Of a stretch of 64,000 nt of DNA, positions 16,539 through 25,613 are shown piece after piece. How positions within the stretch are numbered: the stretch's first letter is position 1; each line of letters starts with the position of its first letter. The notes beneath the pieces are model-generated. The model had not been told where the DNA came from. It saw only the letters and a list, made by a program, of their open reading frames with translations, and did not search any database. Both the position numbers and the translations under genes were made by a program. Origin of the DNA: Rhizobium favelukesii (GTDB lineage: Bacteria > Pseudomonadota > Alphaproteobacteria > Rhizobiales > Rhizobiaceae); the NCBI RefSeq assembly GCF_000577275.2, contig NZ_HG916852.1, positions 4,040,001 through 4,104,000 on the forward strand, written 5' to 3'.

Positions 16539-17260
16539 ACGAACAACTGACCGCCATTGGCGCTTAGCGTCGATCCGGTGATGAAACCTGCGTCGTCGGA
16601 AACCAGGAAGACGACACAGCGCGCCACCTCTTCCGGTTCGCCGAGACGGCCAACCGGAATCTGCGGAATGATCCGCTCGTTCAGCACTTTCTCCGGCACT
16701 GCAAGAACCATTTCCGTACCGATATAGCCTGGGCAGATCGCGTTCACGGTGATGTTCTTGGCAGCACCTTCCTGCGCAAGCGCCTTGGTGAAGCCGAGGT
16801 CTCCGGCCTTCGCAGCCGAATAGTTCGCCTGTCCCATCTGACCCTTTTGGCCGTTGATCGAGGAAATGTTGACGATCCGCCCGTAGCTTCGGTCGCGCAT
16901 GCCGCCCCAGACCTGGTGTGTCATGTTGAAGAGACCGGTGAGGTTGGTGTTGACGACCTCGTGCCACTGCTGCGGTGTCATCTTGTGGAACATTGCGTCC
17001 CGGGTGATGCCGGCGTTATTGACAAGGACATCGATCACACCCAGTTCGGCCTCGACCTTCGCGATGCCTTCGCCGCATGACGCATAGTCGGAAACATCCC
17101 ATTTGAAGACCGGAATGCCTGTGGCGCCGTGAAAGGCGCTCGCCTTTTCGTCGTTGCCAGCGTAGTTGGCGGCAACCGTATAGCCGGCATTCTTCAGCGC
17201 GAGAGAAATCGCGGCGCCAATGCCGCGGGTACCACCTGTGACAACAGCCACCCTGCTCAT
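16535..17260 (-). CDS. phbB: Acetoacetyl-CoA reductase
   Basis: NADPH-dependent reduction of acetoacetyl-CoA to (R)-3-hydroxybutyryl-CoA, the second step of polyhydroxybutyrate synthesis. This 241-residue short-chain dehydrogenase has the cofactor loop VTGGTRGIGAA, the NNAGITRD motif, the catalytic serine in NISSINGQ and YSAAK (YxxxK). The C-terminus ITGSTLSANGGQLFV is typical of PhaB/PhbB. It is downstream of phbA on the same strand, 68 bases apart, with a small GC hairpin in the gap. Confidence 0.96.
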   Translation of the reverse strand: MSRVAVVTGGTRGIGAAISLALKNAGYTVAANYAGNDEKASAFHGATGIPVFKWDVSDYASCGEGIAKVEAELGVIDVLVNNAGITRDAMFHKMTPQQWHEVVNTNLTGLFNMTHQVWGGMRDRSYGRIVNISSINGQKGQMGQANYSAAKAGDLGFTKALAQEGAAKNITVNAICPGYIGTEMVLAVPEKVLNERIIPQIPVGRLGEPEEVARCVVFLVSDDAGFITGSTLSANGGQLFV

Positions 17261-17278
17261 GTTCCGCTCCCTTATTTG

Positions 17279-17303
17279 AGGGCCCCGCTATGCTGCGGGG
17301 CTC
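17279..17303 (-). other. GC hairpin between phbA and phbB
   Basis: Arms GCCCCGC (17282-17288) and GCGGGGC (17295-17301) form a compact stem in the 68-base phbA-phbB gap. There is no T-tract on the minus strand. It may modulate read-through or RNA processing between the two genes; that role is inferred. Confidence 0.4.
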
Positions 17304-17328
17304 AGGTTCTAGTTGGACTGCCTGCTAT

Positions 17329-18510
17329 TCAAAGAGCTTCGAAACACATTGCGACGCCCATCCCGCCACCGATGCAGAGCGTCGCCAATCCCTTCTTCGC
17401 GCCACGGCGCTTCATCTCGAAAAGGAGCGTATTGAGCACCCGCGCGCCGGAAGCGCCGATTGGATGGCCGATCGCGATCGCACCACCGTTGACGTTGACA
17501 ATCGAAGGATCCCAGCCGAGGTCCTTGTTGACCGCACAGGCCTGCGCGGCGAAGGCTTCGTTCGCTTCGACGAGATCGAGATCGCCGACAGACCAGCCCG
17601 CCTTCTCCAGCGCCTTGCGCGACGCCGGGATCGGGCCGGTTCCCATGAGCTGCGGATCAACGCCTGCTGTCGCCCAGGAGACAACGCGGACGAGCGGCTG
17701 GATGCCCCGACGGGAGGCTTCGGCCTCGGTCATCAGCACGGCTGCGGCGGCGCCATCGTTCAGGCCGGAGGCATTCGCTGCGGTAACCGTGCCGTCCTTG
17801 TCGAAAGCCGGGCGCAGTTTGGCCATCGAGTCCAACGTCGCGCCGTAGCGGATGTACTCGTCGGCATCAACCGTCACGTCGCCCTTTCGTGTCTGGATGA
17901 CGAAGGGGATGATTTCATCGCTGAATCGGCCGGCCTTTTGCGCGGCTTCCGCCTTATTCTGCGACGCGACGGCAAATCGGTCCTGCTCCTCGCGGGAGAG
18001 CTGCCACTGGCGCGCGATGTTCTCGGCGGTGATGCCCATGTGATAGCCATAGAAGGCATCTGTCAGGCCGTCCTTGATCATGGTGTCGACCATCTTCATG
18101 TCGCCCATTTTCACGCCGCCTCGCAAATGCGCCGCATGCGGCGCCATCGACATCGACTCTTGGCCGCCCGCGACGATGATCTTTGCATCACCGAGCGCGA
18201 TCTGCTGCATGCCGAGCGCGACGGCGCGAAGACCCGAGCCACAGAGCTGGTTGACGCCCCATGCGGTCGCTTCCTTGGGAACGCCGGCCTTCATGGCCGC
18301 CTGGCGGGCGGGGTTCTGGCCTTCGCCGGCCGGAAGAACCTGACCGAGAATGACTTCATCGACTTCGCCGGCCTCGACACCTGCACGCTCCAGCGCGCCC
18401 TTGACCGCAGCCGCACCCAGTTCATGGGCCGGAACGGTGGCGAAGGCGCCATTGAATGAGCCAACGGCAGTGCGACCTGCACTAGCGATGACGATGGATG
18501 AACTCGACAT
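17329..18510 (-). CDS. phbA: Acetyl-CoA acetyltransferase (beta-ketothiolase)
   Basis: Condenses two acetyl-CoA into acetoacetyl-CoA for polyhydroxybutyrate synthesis. The 393-residue thiolase has the acylated cysteine in [11 protein letters not shown] (about residue 89), the [17 protein letters not shown] histidine motif (about residue 349) and the second catalytic cysteine in [10 protein letters not shown] (about residue 379). It heads phbA-phbB and is divergent from phaR across 235 bases, the standard Rhizobiaceae arrangement. Confidence 0.97.
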   Translation of the reverse strand: MSSSSIVIASAGRTAVGSFNGAFATVPAHELGAAAVKGALERAGVEAGEVDEVILGQVLPAGEGQNPARQAAMKAGVPKEATAWGVNQLCGSGLRAVALGMQQIALGDAKIIVAGGQESMSMAPHAAHLRGGVKMGDMKMVDTMIKDGLTDAFYGYHMGITAENIARQWQLSREEQDRFAVASQNKAEAAQKAGRFSDEIIPFVIQTRKGDVTVDADEYIRYGATLDSMAKLRPAFDKDGTVTAANASGLNDGAAAAVLMTEAEASRRGIQPLVRVVSWATAGVDPQLMGTGPIPASRKALEKAGWSVGDLDLVEANEAFAAQACAVNKDLGWDPSIVNVNGGAIAIGHPIGASGARVLNTLLFEMKRRGAKKGLATLCIGGGMGVAMCFEAL

Positions 18511-18604
18511 GACGATCTCCTCGTTAACTCCACCAGATACATCGAAACTGACAAAGCTTCATCGCCAAGTCAAACGACAAGACTCTACCATTGCATTTTA
18601 GGGA

Positions 18605-18660
18605 TTGCTTACGCTGAGGCAAATTATCTCTGACTTAAAAGGGGTTGCCGCATCGCACAA
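18605..18660. promoter_or_regulatory. TTGC/GCAA dyads between phbA and phaR
   Basis: The divergent promoter region holds TTGC-N10-GCAA (18605-18622) and TTGCCGCATCGCACAA (18645-18660), both dyads built on TTGC/GCAA arms. Known PhaR operators in other alphaproteobacteria are TGC/GCA-rich dyads, so these are candidates for PhaR binding and autoregulation. This is inference from pattern and position. Confidence 0.3.
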
Positions 18661-18745
18661 AGAGATTGTCACTGGGCTTCGTTTGCGTCTACATTCCTCG
18701 GTGGAGGAATTTCCATAACAATCAGACGGGCTTCGGGAGACTGAT

Positions 18746-19318
18746 ATGGCGAAGAATGACGGGCAGATCGTAATCAAGAAATACGCCAATCGCCGCCTCT
18801 ATAACACAGGCACCAGCACTTACGTGACGTTGGAAGACCTGGCGGAGATGGTGAAGAAGGGTGAGGATTTTACAGTCCAGGATGCAAAGAGCGGCGACGA
18901 CATTACCCACTCGGTACTGACGCAAATCATTTTCGAACAGGAATCCAAGACGGGCAACACGCTCCTGCCGATCTCGTTCCTCCGCCAGCTGATTACCTAC
19001 TACGGCGACCAGATGCAGATGGTCGTTCCGAGCTTCCTGGAACATTCCATGCGCGCCTTTACCGAACAGCAGGCGCAGATGCGCGAGCAGGTCACGCGCG
19101 CTTTCGGCGAAACGCCTATCGGCAAGAACCTGCAACTACCGATGCAGATGGTCGAAGACCAGGTCCGTCGCAATACCGAGATGTTCCAGCAAGCGATGCA
19201 GATGTTCTCGCCGTTCATGACACCGCCGGCTAAGGAGAGCCGCAAGGCGGAGGCAAAAGACATCGACGAGCTGAAAGAACAGCTGCGCGCGCTTCAGAAC
19301 AAACTCGACAATCTATGA
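18746..19318 (+). CDS. phaR: Polyhydroxybutyrate regulator PhaR (AniA-type)
   Basis: DNA-binding repressor that also binds the polymer and controls phasin and carbon storage. The 190-residue product begins with the PHB/PHA accumulation regulator DNA-binding domain (IVIKKYANRRLYNTGTSTYVTLEDLAEMV, residues 8-36). Two PHB-accumulation regulatory domains follow (about residues 65-150, including SFLRQLITYYGDQMQMVVPSFLEHSM). A coiled-coil end follows (DELKEQLRALQNKLDNL). A GGGAG ribosome site precedes the ATG. It is divergent from phbA. Confidence 0.95.
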   Translation: MAKNDGQIVIKKYANRRLYNTGTSTYVTLEDLAEMVKKGEDFTVQDAKSGDDITHSVLTQIIFEQESKTGNTLLPISFLRQLITYYGDQMQMVVPSFLEHSMRAFTEQQAQMREQVTRAFGETPIGKNLQLPMQMVEDQVRRNTEMFQQAMQMFSPFMTPPAKESRKAEAKDIDELKEQLRALQNKLDNL

Positions 19319-19321
19319 GCT

Positions 19322-19729
19322 TCAGAGCCCGATCGAAACATCGCGCCCGGCGGTGCGAATAGATACGGCAAAGCCGCCAATCACATCGATCAACGCAATC
19401 GTCATCAGGATGAAGAAAACCTGGGTGGCTGCATCTTGGACGAGAAGAAACTCGACCAGGAAGGCTATGAAGACGAGCATTGACAGCATGTGATTGGCCA
19501 GGCTGCCGCCAGCATTGCGCGTCGCCCTCAGTATTTCGAAGAATAGCACCGCAAGTGCGATGACGATGAAAAGATCGCCAAGCGACATGCTCCACATGGC
19601 TCCCGAAATCATCGACAAAACGATGACGTCGTTTTGCAACGAGGGAAGCCCGCCGCCGCCCATCAAGCCCAGCATCGACATATTGTAAAGAATGAATGGA
19701 ATAATCATCAGCGGCACAGCATTGAACAT
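19322..19729 (-). CDS. Conserved small integral membrane protein, function unknown
   Basis: A 135-residue protein with four hydrophobic segments (about residues 4-24, 33-62, 78-98 and 100-122) separated by short loops. No catalytic motif or named family is evident. It is convergent with phaR, three bases apart, and lies alone on the minus strand before the rpmF terminator. The strong hydrophobic pattern and codon use support it as a real gene. Confidence 0.75.
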   Translation of the reverse strand: MFNAVPLMIIPFILYNMSMLGLMGGGGLPSLQNDVIVLSMISGAMWSMSLGDLFIVIALAVLFFEILRATRNAGGSLANHMLSMLVFIAFLVEFLLVQDAATQVFFILMTIALIDVIGGFAVSIRTAGRDVSIGL

Positions 19730-19811
19730 CTGGCATATCTCCCCTCAGCGAGAGAATAGTGCCGTAAACAGCCGCATCACTTCAAGGCATCAAAAGAATG
19801 TATTTTTCGCG

Positions 19812-19843
19812 GGAAAAAGCAAAAGGCCGGCACAGGGCCGACC
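19812..19843 (-). terminator. Terminator of rpmF
   Basis: On the minus strand, GGTCGGC (19843-19837) and GCCGGCC (19831-19825) form a stem with one G-T pair, followed by TTTTGCTTTTT. It sits about 35 bases after the rpmF stop. Confidence 0.7.
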
Positions 19844-19876
19844 TCGCAAATCCTACTCAGGCAGAACGCAAATGTA

Positions 19877-20062
19877 TTATGCGCTTTCCTTCGGCGTCAG
19901 AACCTGACGGCCGCGATACATACCGGTCTTCAGATCGATATGGTGGGGGCGGCGCAGTTCGCCGGAGTTCTTGTCTTCAACGTAGGTCGGAGCCTTCAGT
20001 GCGTCTGCAGAGCGGCGCATACCGCGCTTGGACGGGCTCGTTTTTCTCTTCGGTACAGCCAT
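19877..20062 (-). CDS. rpmF: 50S ribosomal protein L32
   Basis: Ribosomal large-subunit protein of 61 residues beginning [20 protein letters not shown], the universal L32 start. It ends with a basic GMYRGRQVL segment. Like other alphaproteobacterial L32 proteins it lacks the four zinc-ligand cysteines seen in some Gram-positive versions. It is preceded by 156 bases without a gene, and a terminator follows. Confidence 0.98.
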
Positions 20063-20160
20063 TTTTCTTACTCCACTTCACGGGCAAACACATCCAACGG
20101 CCAGACTGGCGGCCGAAACGACGGATCGCGATTTCGGAAATTTTTCGCGCTTATACATGC

Positions 20161-20197
20161 CTTGGGGGAGCTTGACCAGTCCCCAAGCTTATTTTTT
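20161..20197 (+). terminator. Orphan plus-strand terminator-like hairpin in the rpmF/GST gap
   Basis: CTTGGGG (20161-20167) and CCCCAAG (20181-20187) are followed by CTTATTTTTT on the plus strand. No plus-strand gene precedes it, and on the minus strand no T-run follows the stem. The rest of the 20063-20218 gap shows no frame with coding character. Confidence 0.4.
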
Positions 20198-20218
20198 GAG
20201 ATTCACGCGATTCAGAGG

Positions 20219-20866
20219 TCAGACCTCGTCTTCCTCGACGATCCAGGCCTCGGCCCGCGCCGCCTCTTCCCACTTCTTCCAGGCCGGATGCCCCTTGACG
20301 GCGGCGATATAGCTCAGAGTATCGCTGGCAGAGACCAGGTCGTAGACGTCGAAGCGGTTGACAACAGGCGCGAACATCGCATCGGCGCCGGAAAAATCGC
20401 CAAAAAGGAACGGTCCGCCGGAGTGAGCGCGCAGGTCACGCCAGATCGTCTCGATGCGGGCGACGTCGGCCATGACGCCGTCAGCGAGCGCGATCTTGCC
20501 CTTCCTCCGCCGGATATTCATCGGACAAGCGTTGCGCAAGGCCCTGAAACCCGAAAGCATCTCCATGGAAACAGCGCGCGCCACCGCTCTCTTGTCGCGC
20601 TCCTTTGGCCAGATCCCGGCTTCCGGGAAAAGCTCGGCAACATACTCGATGATCGCCAGCGACTGCCAGACACGAACGTCGCTGTGCTGGAGCACCGGCA
20701 CCTGACCCGTTGGCGAGAACTCCTTGAAGTGCAGATTGCCGGCCGCGAAATCGAAAGGGACAAGCACTTCCTCGAAAGGAACACCCGCGGCCGTCATGGC
20801 GATCCATGGCCGAAACGACCACGACGAATAGTTCTTGTTGCCGATATAGAGCGTCAGCTTGTCCAA
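20219..20866 (-). CDS. Glutathione S-transferase family protein
   Basis: Cytosolic GST-fold protein of about 215 residues. The thioredoxin-like N-terminal domain reads LTLYIGNKNYSSWSFRPW, with the SxxS region expected to contact glutathione, then TGQVPVLQHSDVRVWQSLAIIEYV (cis-proline and the glutathione-binding Ser). The C-terminal helical domain includes FGDFSGADAMFAPVVNRF, the N-capping box. It resembles the YfcF-type subgroup. A TTG at 20866 with AAGAAG upstream is preferred; an ATG at 20902 would overlap the upstream gene by 23 bases. The substrate is unknown. Confidence 0.86.
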   Translation of the reverse strand: MDKLTLYIGNKNYSSWSFRPWIAMTAAGVPFEEVLVPFDFAAGNLHFKEFSPTGQVPVLQHSDVRVWQSLAIIEYVAELFPEAGIWPKERDKRAVARAVSMEMLSGFRALRNACPMNIRRRKGKIALADGVMADVARIETIWRDLRAHSGGPFLFGDFSGADAMFAPVVNRFDVYDLVSASDTLSYIAAVKGHPAWKKWEEAARAEAWIVEEDEV

Positions 20867-20879
20867 TAGGGTCTTCTTT

Positions 20880-21599
20880 TTAGGCTGCGGGCGCGAGCAC
20901 AAGCCGCTCCTCGAAATGGTTCATATCGTCGAAAGTGCAGAAGGCCGGCGGCTTCAATCTTATCACGGGAGCGTTTTCGCGCAGCGCCGCGAGCGTGCTG
21001 TCGATCATCGCCTGCCATTCCGGGAGCGCTGCTTCCGGCAGTCGAATGATTGGATAGCAGAATGTGATGTGGAACGCATAGGCATCATGGTCCGGGTGCC
21101 GGTAGCGAAAGACATGCGCAAGAGCGTCCCGCCATTCCTTCATGGTTTGCCGATCTGCGACCGTAGCACCGTTGACTGTAAGCCCCACCGGCGTCACTTC
21201 GGTAACTTCAACATCGAAGGGGCCGAGCGGGTCGAAGGATTGCAATCGATCCAGATACATTTCGCTCATGTGCTCGATCGCAGTATCAAGCGCTACATCC
21301 TGCGGCCAGTAGGGCAACCTGCGGCGATACTCGATAATGCCCTGAAAAAGCGTCATGTGCAGACTGGAGATCGGAGTGAAGGCGAACCGAGATGCTTCCG
21401 GCGTCTCTAGAAAGCGCCGGCGCGCTTCAATGATCATCTGCTGCGCTGGCGATCCCTCGATCAGATGGCACACGACGGTATTGCCCGGCTCGCGCAGAAA
21501 CGTGCCGGTTGCGTCGTAGCGCGTCCCGAAATGACTTGGCGGAGTAGGGTTATGGGTGGCGGAATAAGTCAGAAGTGCGGGCGAAAAGGCAGAAATCAT
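20880..21599 (-). CDS. DUF1868 protein, 2H-phosphoesterase fold
   Basis: About 239 residues. Two His-x-Thr motifs, SSLHMTLFQG and AFHITFCYP, are spaced as in the 2H phosphoesterase superfamily, which includes RNA-ligase-like and cyclic phosphodiesterase enzymes. That supports a hydrolase acting on a cyclic phosphate or related bond; the real substrate is unknown. The start is uncertain: an ATG at 21599 follows no clear ribosome site, and an in-frame start at 21668 is possible. The stop lies 13 bases before the GST start on the same strand, so the two are likely co-transcribed. Confidence 0.75.
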   Translation of the reverse strand: MISAFSPALLTYSATHNPTPPSHFGTRYDATGTFLREPGNTVVCHLIEGSPAQQMIIEARRRFLETPEASRFAFTPISSLHMTLFQGIIEYRRRLPYWPQDVALDTAIEHMSEMYLDRLQSFDPLGPFDVEVTEVTPVGLTVNGATVADRQTMKEWRDALAHVFRYRHPDHDAYAFHITFCYPIIRLPEAALPEWQAMIDSTLAALRENAPVIRLKPPAFCTFDDMNHFEERLVLAPAA

Positions 21600-21696
21600 T
21601 GCTGGTAGTCTAGTCGTTAGTGGCGGGATTTCCGTCCATACTTTTAAAGCACGAATGCCAGATGACACTCATGAACACCAACGACTTATTGCGATC

Positions 21697-22443
21697 TCAA
21701 TCATAAATGCATCTGATGTAATCGCCCGACCCTCGCGCGCGCCGCTCGATGAGGCTGGCGAGCCGTCGCAATCCCCGCCCGGGCTTGCCGGCATTGCGAT
21801 CAAAGGGGTTGGGAAGCGCCACGGCGAGAAGGGCAGCCTGCCGGCTGGTCAACTTCGATGCCGGCACTTTGAAATGGTGGCGCGCGGCAGCCTCGATGCC
21901 ATAGATCCCGGGCCCCCATTCGGCAATGTTGAGGTAGATTTCCATCAGCCGTCGCTTTGACCAGATAACGTCTGCCGTCACAGCCAATGGCAGCTCCAGC
22001 GCCTTGCGAACGAAGGAACGGCTATTCCACAAAAACAGGTTCTTTGCCGTCTGCATCGGGATCGTGCTGCCGCCACGGGTGGAGTGACCGCTTAGCGTAT
22101 CCTCCAAGAGCATGCGCATCTCACCCCAATCGACGCCACCATGGAAGCAGTACTGTCCGTCTTCGGACATCATTACCGACTGAACAAGAACCGGTGAGAT
22201 ATTATCGATTGAGACCCATTGCCGGTCGTAACCGCGCAGCAGCACCAGATCGCGAAGCATGAGCGTGGAAACCGGGTGGATGAAGGGCAGCAGGTAAAGG
22301 ACGATCAAGACGTACGGAAGGATGACGAGCGCCGCCAGCGCGACAACGATGCGCATGATCACAGGGCGACCTTTAAGCCAAAGAAACACGTGCCTGTGAA
22401 ACGGCACGGTAATGCGATCCTCTGTCTCCGGCGTTATGTCCAA
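21697..22443 (-). CDS. mtgA: Monofunctional biosynthetic peptidoglycan transglycosylase
   Basis: Polymerises lipid II into glycan strands at the inner membrane. One N-terminal membrane helix ([22 protein letters not shown]) precedes a GT51 domain. The catalytic glutamate is in [19 protein letters not shown], and the second motif is [17 protein letters not shown]. The [25 protein letters not shown] signature follows. About 248 residues from a TTG at 22443, near the family length. An ATG at 22356 would remove the short cytoplasmic tail and is the main alternative. It is divergent from ispA. Confidence 0.93.
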   Translation of the reverse strand: MDITPETEDRITVPFHRHVFLWLKGRPVIMRIVVALAALVILPYVLIVLYLLPFIHPVSTLMLRDLVLLRGYDRQWVSIDNISPVLVQSVMMSEDGQYCFHGGVDWGEMRMLLEDTLSGHSTRGGSTIPMQTAKNLFLWNSRSFVRKALELPLAVTADVIWSKRRLMEIYLNIAEWGPGIYGIEAAARHHFKVPASKLTSRQAALLAVALPNPFDRNAGKPGRGLRRLASLIERRARGSGDYIRCIYD

Positions 22444-22577
22444 TTCCCCGACCCAGTCTCTTGCCCTTCTCCTCCATACCGTTTGCGAACTGGCATTGCC
22501 AGAGACAAAGGAAATCTTCGCCGCACCATCGACAATTCCGTTGCAAGCAGAAGGCGGCTCATGCCAAACAGCGCGCC

Positions 22578-23492
22578 ATGGACGCAAGCTCTGAAACATT
22601 CGAAGCCAGACTGGCCGCCACCGCGCGCGAGGTCGAGGCTGTGCTCGACATCCTGCTGTCACCGGCTGCGCTGAACGACGAAATCGCTCGGCCGGAGAGC
22701 CTGTGTTCGGCGATGCACTATGCCGTCCTGAACGGCGGCAAGCGACTGCGGCCTTTCCTTGTTGCGGAAACGGCATCATTGCTCGGCGGCAACAGGAGCA
22801 CGGCGCTGAGGGTGGGAGCGGCACTCGAATGCGTGCACTGTTATTCGCTCGTTCACGATGATTTGCCGGCGATGGACGATGACGACCTGCGCCGAGGCAA
22901 GCCGACGGTGCACATCGCATACGACGAAGCGACTGCCATTCTCGCTGGGGACAGCCTGCTGACCTATGCCTTTGACATCATCGCAGCGCCTGAAACGAGC
23001 TTGCCGGACACAGCCAAAGTGGCGTTGACGCTGGCCCTTGCGCGCGCCGCCGGAATTGGAGGCATGGCAGGCGGCCAGGCTCTCGACCTTGCTGCCGAAA
23101 AGCAGGTCCCGGACGAACAAGGCATCGTTACGCTGCAAGCCATGAAGACAGGCGCACTTATCCGCTTCGCCTGCGAGGCAGGCGCCATCATCGCCGGTGC
23201 GTCGGCAGAGGATCGCGCGCGATTGCGCCAGTTCGGCGAGAGGATCGGCCTCGCCTTCCAGCTCGCCGACGACATTCTTGATCTCACCTCCGATGCCGCC
23301 ACAATGGGCAAGGCGACAGGCAAGGATGCCGGTCGCGGAAAAGGCACGCTGGTGGCACTGCATGGTATCGCATGGGCGGAAACCAAGCTTGCCGAGCATG
23401 TGCGCGAAGCCGAAGCATTGCTGTCTACCTACGCCGAGCGCAGCATCATTCTCGCCGAAGCTGCTCGCTTCATTGCGGGACGCAAGAACTGA
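22578..23492 (+). CDS. ispA: Polyprenyl (farnesyl) diphosphate synthase
   Basis: Builds farnesyl diphosphate from isopentenyl and dimethylallyl diphosphates. The 304-residue trans-prenyltransferase has GGKRLRPFL, the first aspartate-rich motif [20 protein letters not shown] (about residue 84) and the second, [11 protein letters not shown] (about residue 227). The insertion of two residues in the first motif (DDLPAMDD) is the bacterial type II form. The ATG at 22578 is chosen by similarity to the usual N-terminus; the upstream frame lacks a better start. It supplies the isoprenoid pathway that also uses ispG nearby. Confidence 0.94.
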   Translation: MDASSETFEARLAATAREVEAVLDILLSPAALNDEIARPESLCSAMHYAVLNGGKRLRPFLVAETASLLGGNRSTALRVGAALECVHCYSLVHDDLPAMDDDDLRRGKPTVHIAYDEATAILAGDSLLTYAFDIIAAPETSLPDTAKVALTLALARAAGIGGMAGGQALDLAAEKQVPDEQGIVTLQAMKTGALIRFACEAGAIIAGASAEDRARLRQFGERIGLAFQLADDILDLTSDAATMGKATGKDAGRGKGTLVALHGIAWAETKLAEHVREAEALLSTYAERSIILAEAARFIAGRKN

Positions 23493-23609
23493 AAAAGCGT
23501 CACCGGGACAATATTTCCGCCACCACACGAGACACAGTCTCTTGTCGATCGCCGGGAACCGCGCCTAAGAAACGAGGCCAAGATCCACCGACCGAATAAG
23601 AGACGTAAG

Positions 23610-24248
23610 ATGCACGAGATCCTGACCTACCTACCGCAGATCCTGCCTGCCTACGTCGCTTATTTGATCGCCGTCATCAGCCCCGGCCCGGCAATCATGG
23701 CAATCGTGTCGACGTCGATGACGCATGGCCGGAAGGCAGGCATGACCATCTCGCTCGGCATCTTTGCGGGCTCGTTCACCTGGGCTTGTGCTGCCGCTCT
23801 TGGCCTGGCAACCATCCTCCAGACCTACGCCATCGCGCTCGAGATCCTGAAGATTTTCGGCGGCATCTATCTGCTATATCTCGCCTACAAGGCCTTCAAG
23901 GCCGTACGCGCCAACGATGGCCTGCCGCAGGCTGTCGTGCAAAAGAGCCTTACGGCGCGCGCCCTGCTGCTGCGCGGCTACGGCATTCACGTTACCAATC
24001 CGAAGGCCATCTTTGCGTGGCTGGCGATCATAGCGCTCGGCATGCCGCAGGGCGCCCGAGCATCCGTCGTCGGCCTCATCATCGGCGTCTGCATGGCAAC
24101 AGGTTTTACCATCTTCATGGGCTACGCAGTATTGTTCTCGACACCGCACGCACTGAAGATTTACCGCAGCCTGCGCCGCTGGATCGAAGGGGCTATGGCC
24201 GCCTTCTACTGTGTTGCGGGGCTGAAGCTTCTGGCCAGCCGAATCTGA
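23610..24248 (+). CDS. LysE/RhtB-family amino-acid exporter
   Basis: Inner-membrane exporter of 212 residues. LysE fold markers are AYLIAVISPGPAIMAIVSTSMTHGRKAGM near the N-terminus, then FGGIYLLYLAYKAFKA, then HVTNPKAIFAWLAI. Six hydrophobic segments can be seen. Family members export amino acids such as lysine, homoserine lactone or threonine; the substrate here cannot be told. It is convergent with ispG, 17 bases apart. Confidence 0.92.
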   Translation: MHEILTYLPQILPAYVAYLIAVISPGPAIMAIVSTSMTHGRKAGMTISLGIFAGSFTWACAAALGLATILQTYAIALEILKIFGGIYLLYLAYKAFKAVRANDGLPQAVVQKSLTARALLLRGYGIHVTNPKAIFAWLAIIALGMPQGARASVVGLIIGVCMATGFTIFMGYAVLFSTPHALKIYRSLRRWIEGAMAAFYCVAGLKLLASRI

Positions 24249-24265
24249 GTGTTTTCGACCGCGCC

Positions 24266-25516
24266 TTATTCCGCGGCCGTCTTCTGCCCAAATCGCTTTT
24301 CGATGTAGTCGGCGACAAGCGCCTCGAAGTCGGAAGCGATGTTCGGTCCGCGTAGCGTCAATGCCTTGCTGCCATCGATGAACACAGGCGCAGCCGGCGT
24401 TTCACCGGTGCCAGGCAATGAAATGCCGATGTCAGCGTGCTTGCTTTCACCCGGCCCGTTGACGATGCAGCCCATGACCGCAACGTTTAGCGCTTCGACG
24501 CCCGGATATTTCTCGCGCCAGACCGGCATGTTCTTGCGGATGTCGTTCTGGATGTTCTGCGCCAATTCCTGGAAAACGGTCGAGGTCGTGCGCCCGCAGC
24601 CGGGACAAGCGGCAACGACAGGGATAAACTGGCGGAAGCCCATCACCTGCAGCAGCTCTTGGGCGACCTGTACTTCGCGCGTCCTGTCGCCATTCGGCTC
24701 CGGCGTCAACGACACGCGGATGGTATCGCCGATCCCCTGTTGCAGCACATAACCCATGGCAGCCGATGAGGCGACAATCCCCTTGCTGCCCATGCCGGCC
24801 TCGGTAAGACCGAGATGCAACGCATGATCAGAGCGTTCGGAGAGCATCGAATAGACGGCGATCAGATCCTGTACCTGGCTAACCTTGGCCGACAGGATGA
24901 TGCGGTTGCGCGGCAGACCTATCTCTTCGGCAAGATTGGCCGAAATCAACGCGGACTGCACGATCGCTTCGCGAGTCACTTGGCGCGCCGATAGCGGTGA
25001 GCCAGCTTCCGCGTTCCGATCCATCAGCGTCGTGAGTAGCTCCTGATCGAGCGAACCCCAGTTGACGCCGATGCGCACCGGCTTGTCGTAGCGGATCGCC
25101 ATCTCAATGATGTCGCCGAACTGCTTGTCCTTCTTGTCCTTGAAGCCGACATTGCCCGGGTTGATACGGTATTTCGCCAACGCCTCGGCACAGGCCGGAT
25201 GATCGGCAAGAAGCTTGTGGCCAATGTAGTGAAAATCGCCGAGGAGCGGCACGTCCATGCCAAGCCGCAACAGCCGCTCGCGAATCTTGGGAACCGCAGC
25301 CGCACTTTCGTCGCGATCCACGGTGATCCGGACAAGCTCCGAACCCGCCTTGAAGAGAGCCGCCACCTGCGTGACGGTCGCGTCGACATCCGCCGTATCG
25401 GTATTCGTCATCGACTGGACGACAACGGGCGCGCCGCCGCCCACGATGACGCCGCCAACATCGACGGCGACGGATGCGCGGCGCGGTTTCGGATCAAAAT
25501 CTGCAGAAGAAGACAT
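24266..25516 (-). CDS. ispG: 4-hydroxy-3-methylbut-2-en-1-yl diphosphate synthase (flavodoxin)
   Basis: Iron-sulfur enzyme of the methylerythritol phosphate pathway making HMBPP. The 416-residue product starts with the TIM-barrel segment [15 protein letters not shown]. The 4Fe-4S ligands are in ACPGCGRT (about residue 307) and the [10 protein letters not shown] motif (about residue 352), with a conserved glutamate following. The last residues ([13 protein letters not shown]) are typical of alphaproteobacterial GcpE. It is downstream of an MFS gene on the same strand, with 97 bases between. Confidence 0.96.
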   Translation of the reverse strand: MSSSADFDPKPRRASVAVDVGGVIVGGGAPVVVQSMTNTDTADVDATVTQVAALFKAGSELVRITVDRDESAAAVPKIRERLLRLGMDVPLLGDFHYIGHKLLADHPACAEALAKYRINPGNVGFKDKKDKQFGDIIEMAIRYDKPVRIGVNWGSLDQELLTTLMDRNAEAGSPLSARQVTREAIVQSALISANLAEEIGLPRNRIILSAKVSQVQDLIAVYSMLSERSDHALHLGLTEAGMGSKGIVASSAAMGYVLQQGIGDTIRVSLTPEPNGDRTREVQVAQELLQVMGFRQFIPVVAACPGCGRTTSTVFQELAQNIQNDIRKNMPVWREKYPGVEALNVAVMGCIVNGPGESKHADIGISLPGTGETPAAPVFIDGSKALTLRGPNIASDFEALVADYIEKRFGQKTAAE

Positions 25517-25613
25517 ATAGAGTTCTTGAACCCCTGAAATTCGTGTCTTTCAGGTGGATCATGCCCGCTTTGTTGTCAACCGCCCCGCACATCACTTTTG
25601 CTTGGAACCTGCT

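Noticed and set aside
17290..18459. A 389-codon plus-strand frame opposite phbA.
   Set aside because: phbA has complete thiolase active-site motifs on the other strand; the antisense frame has no recognisable domain.
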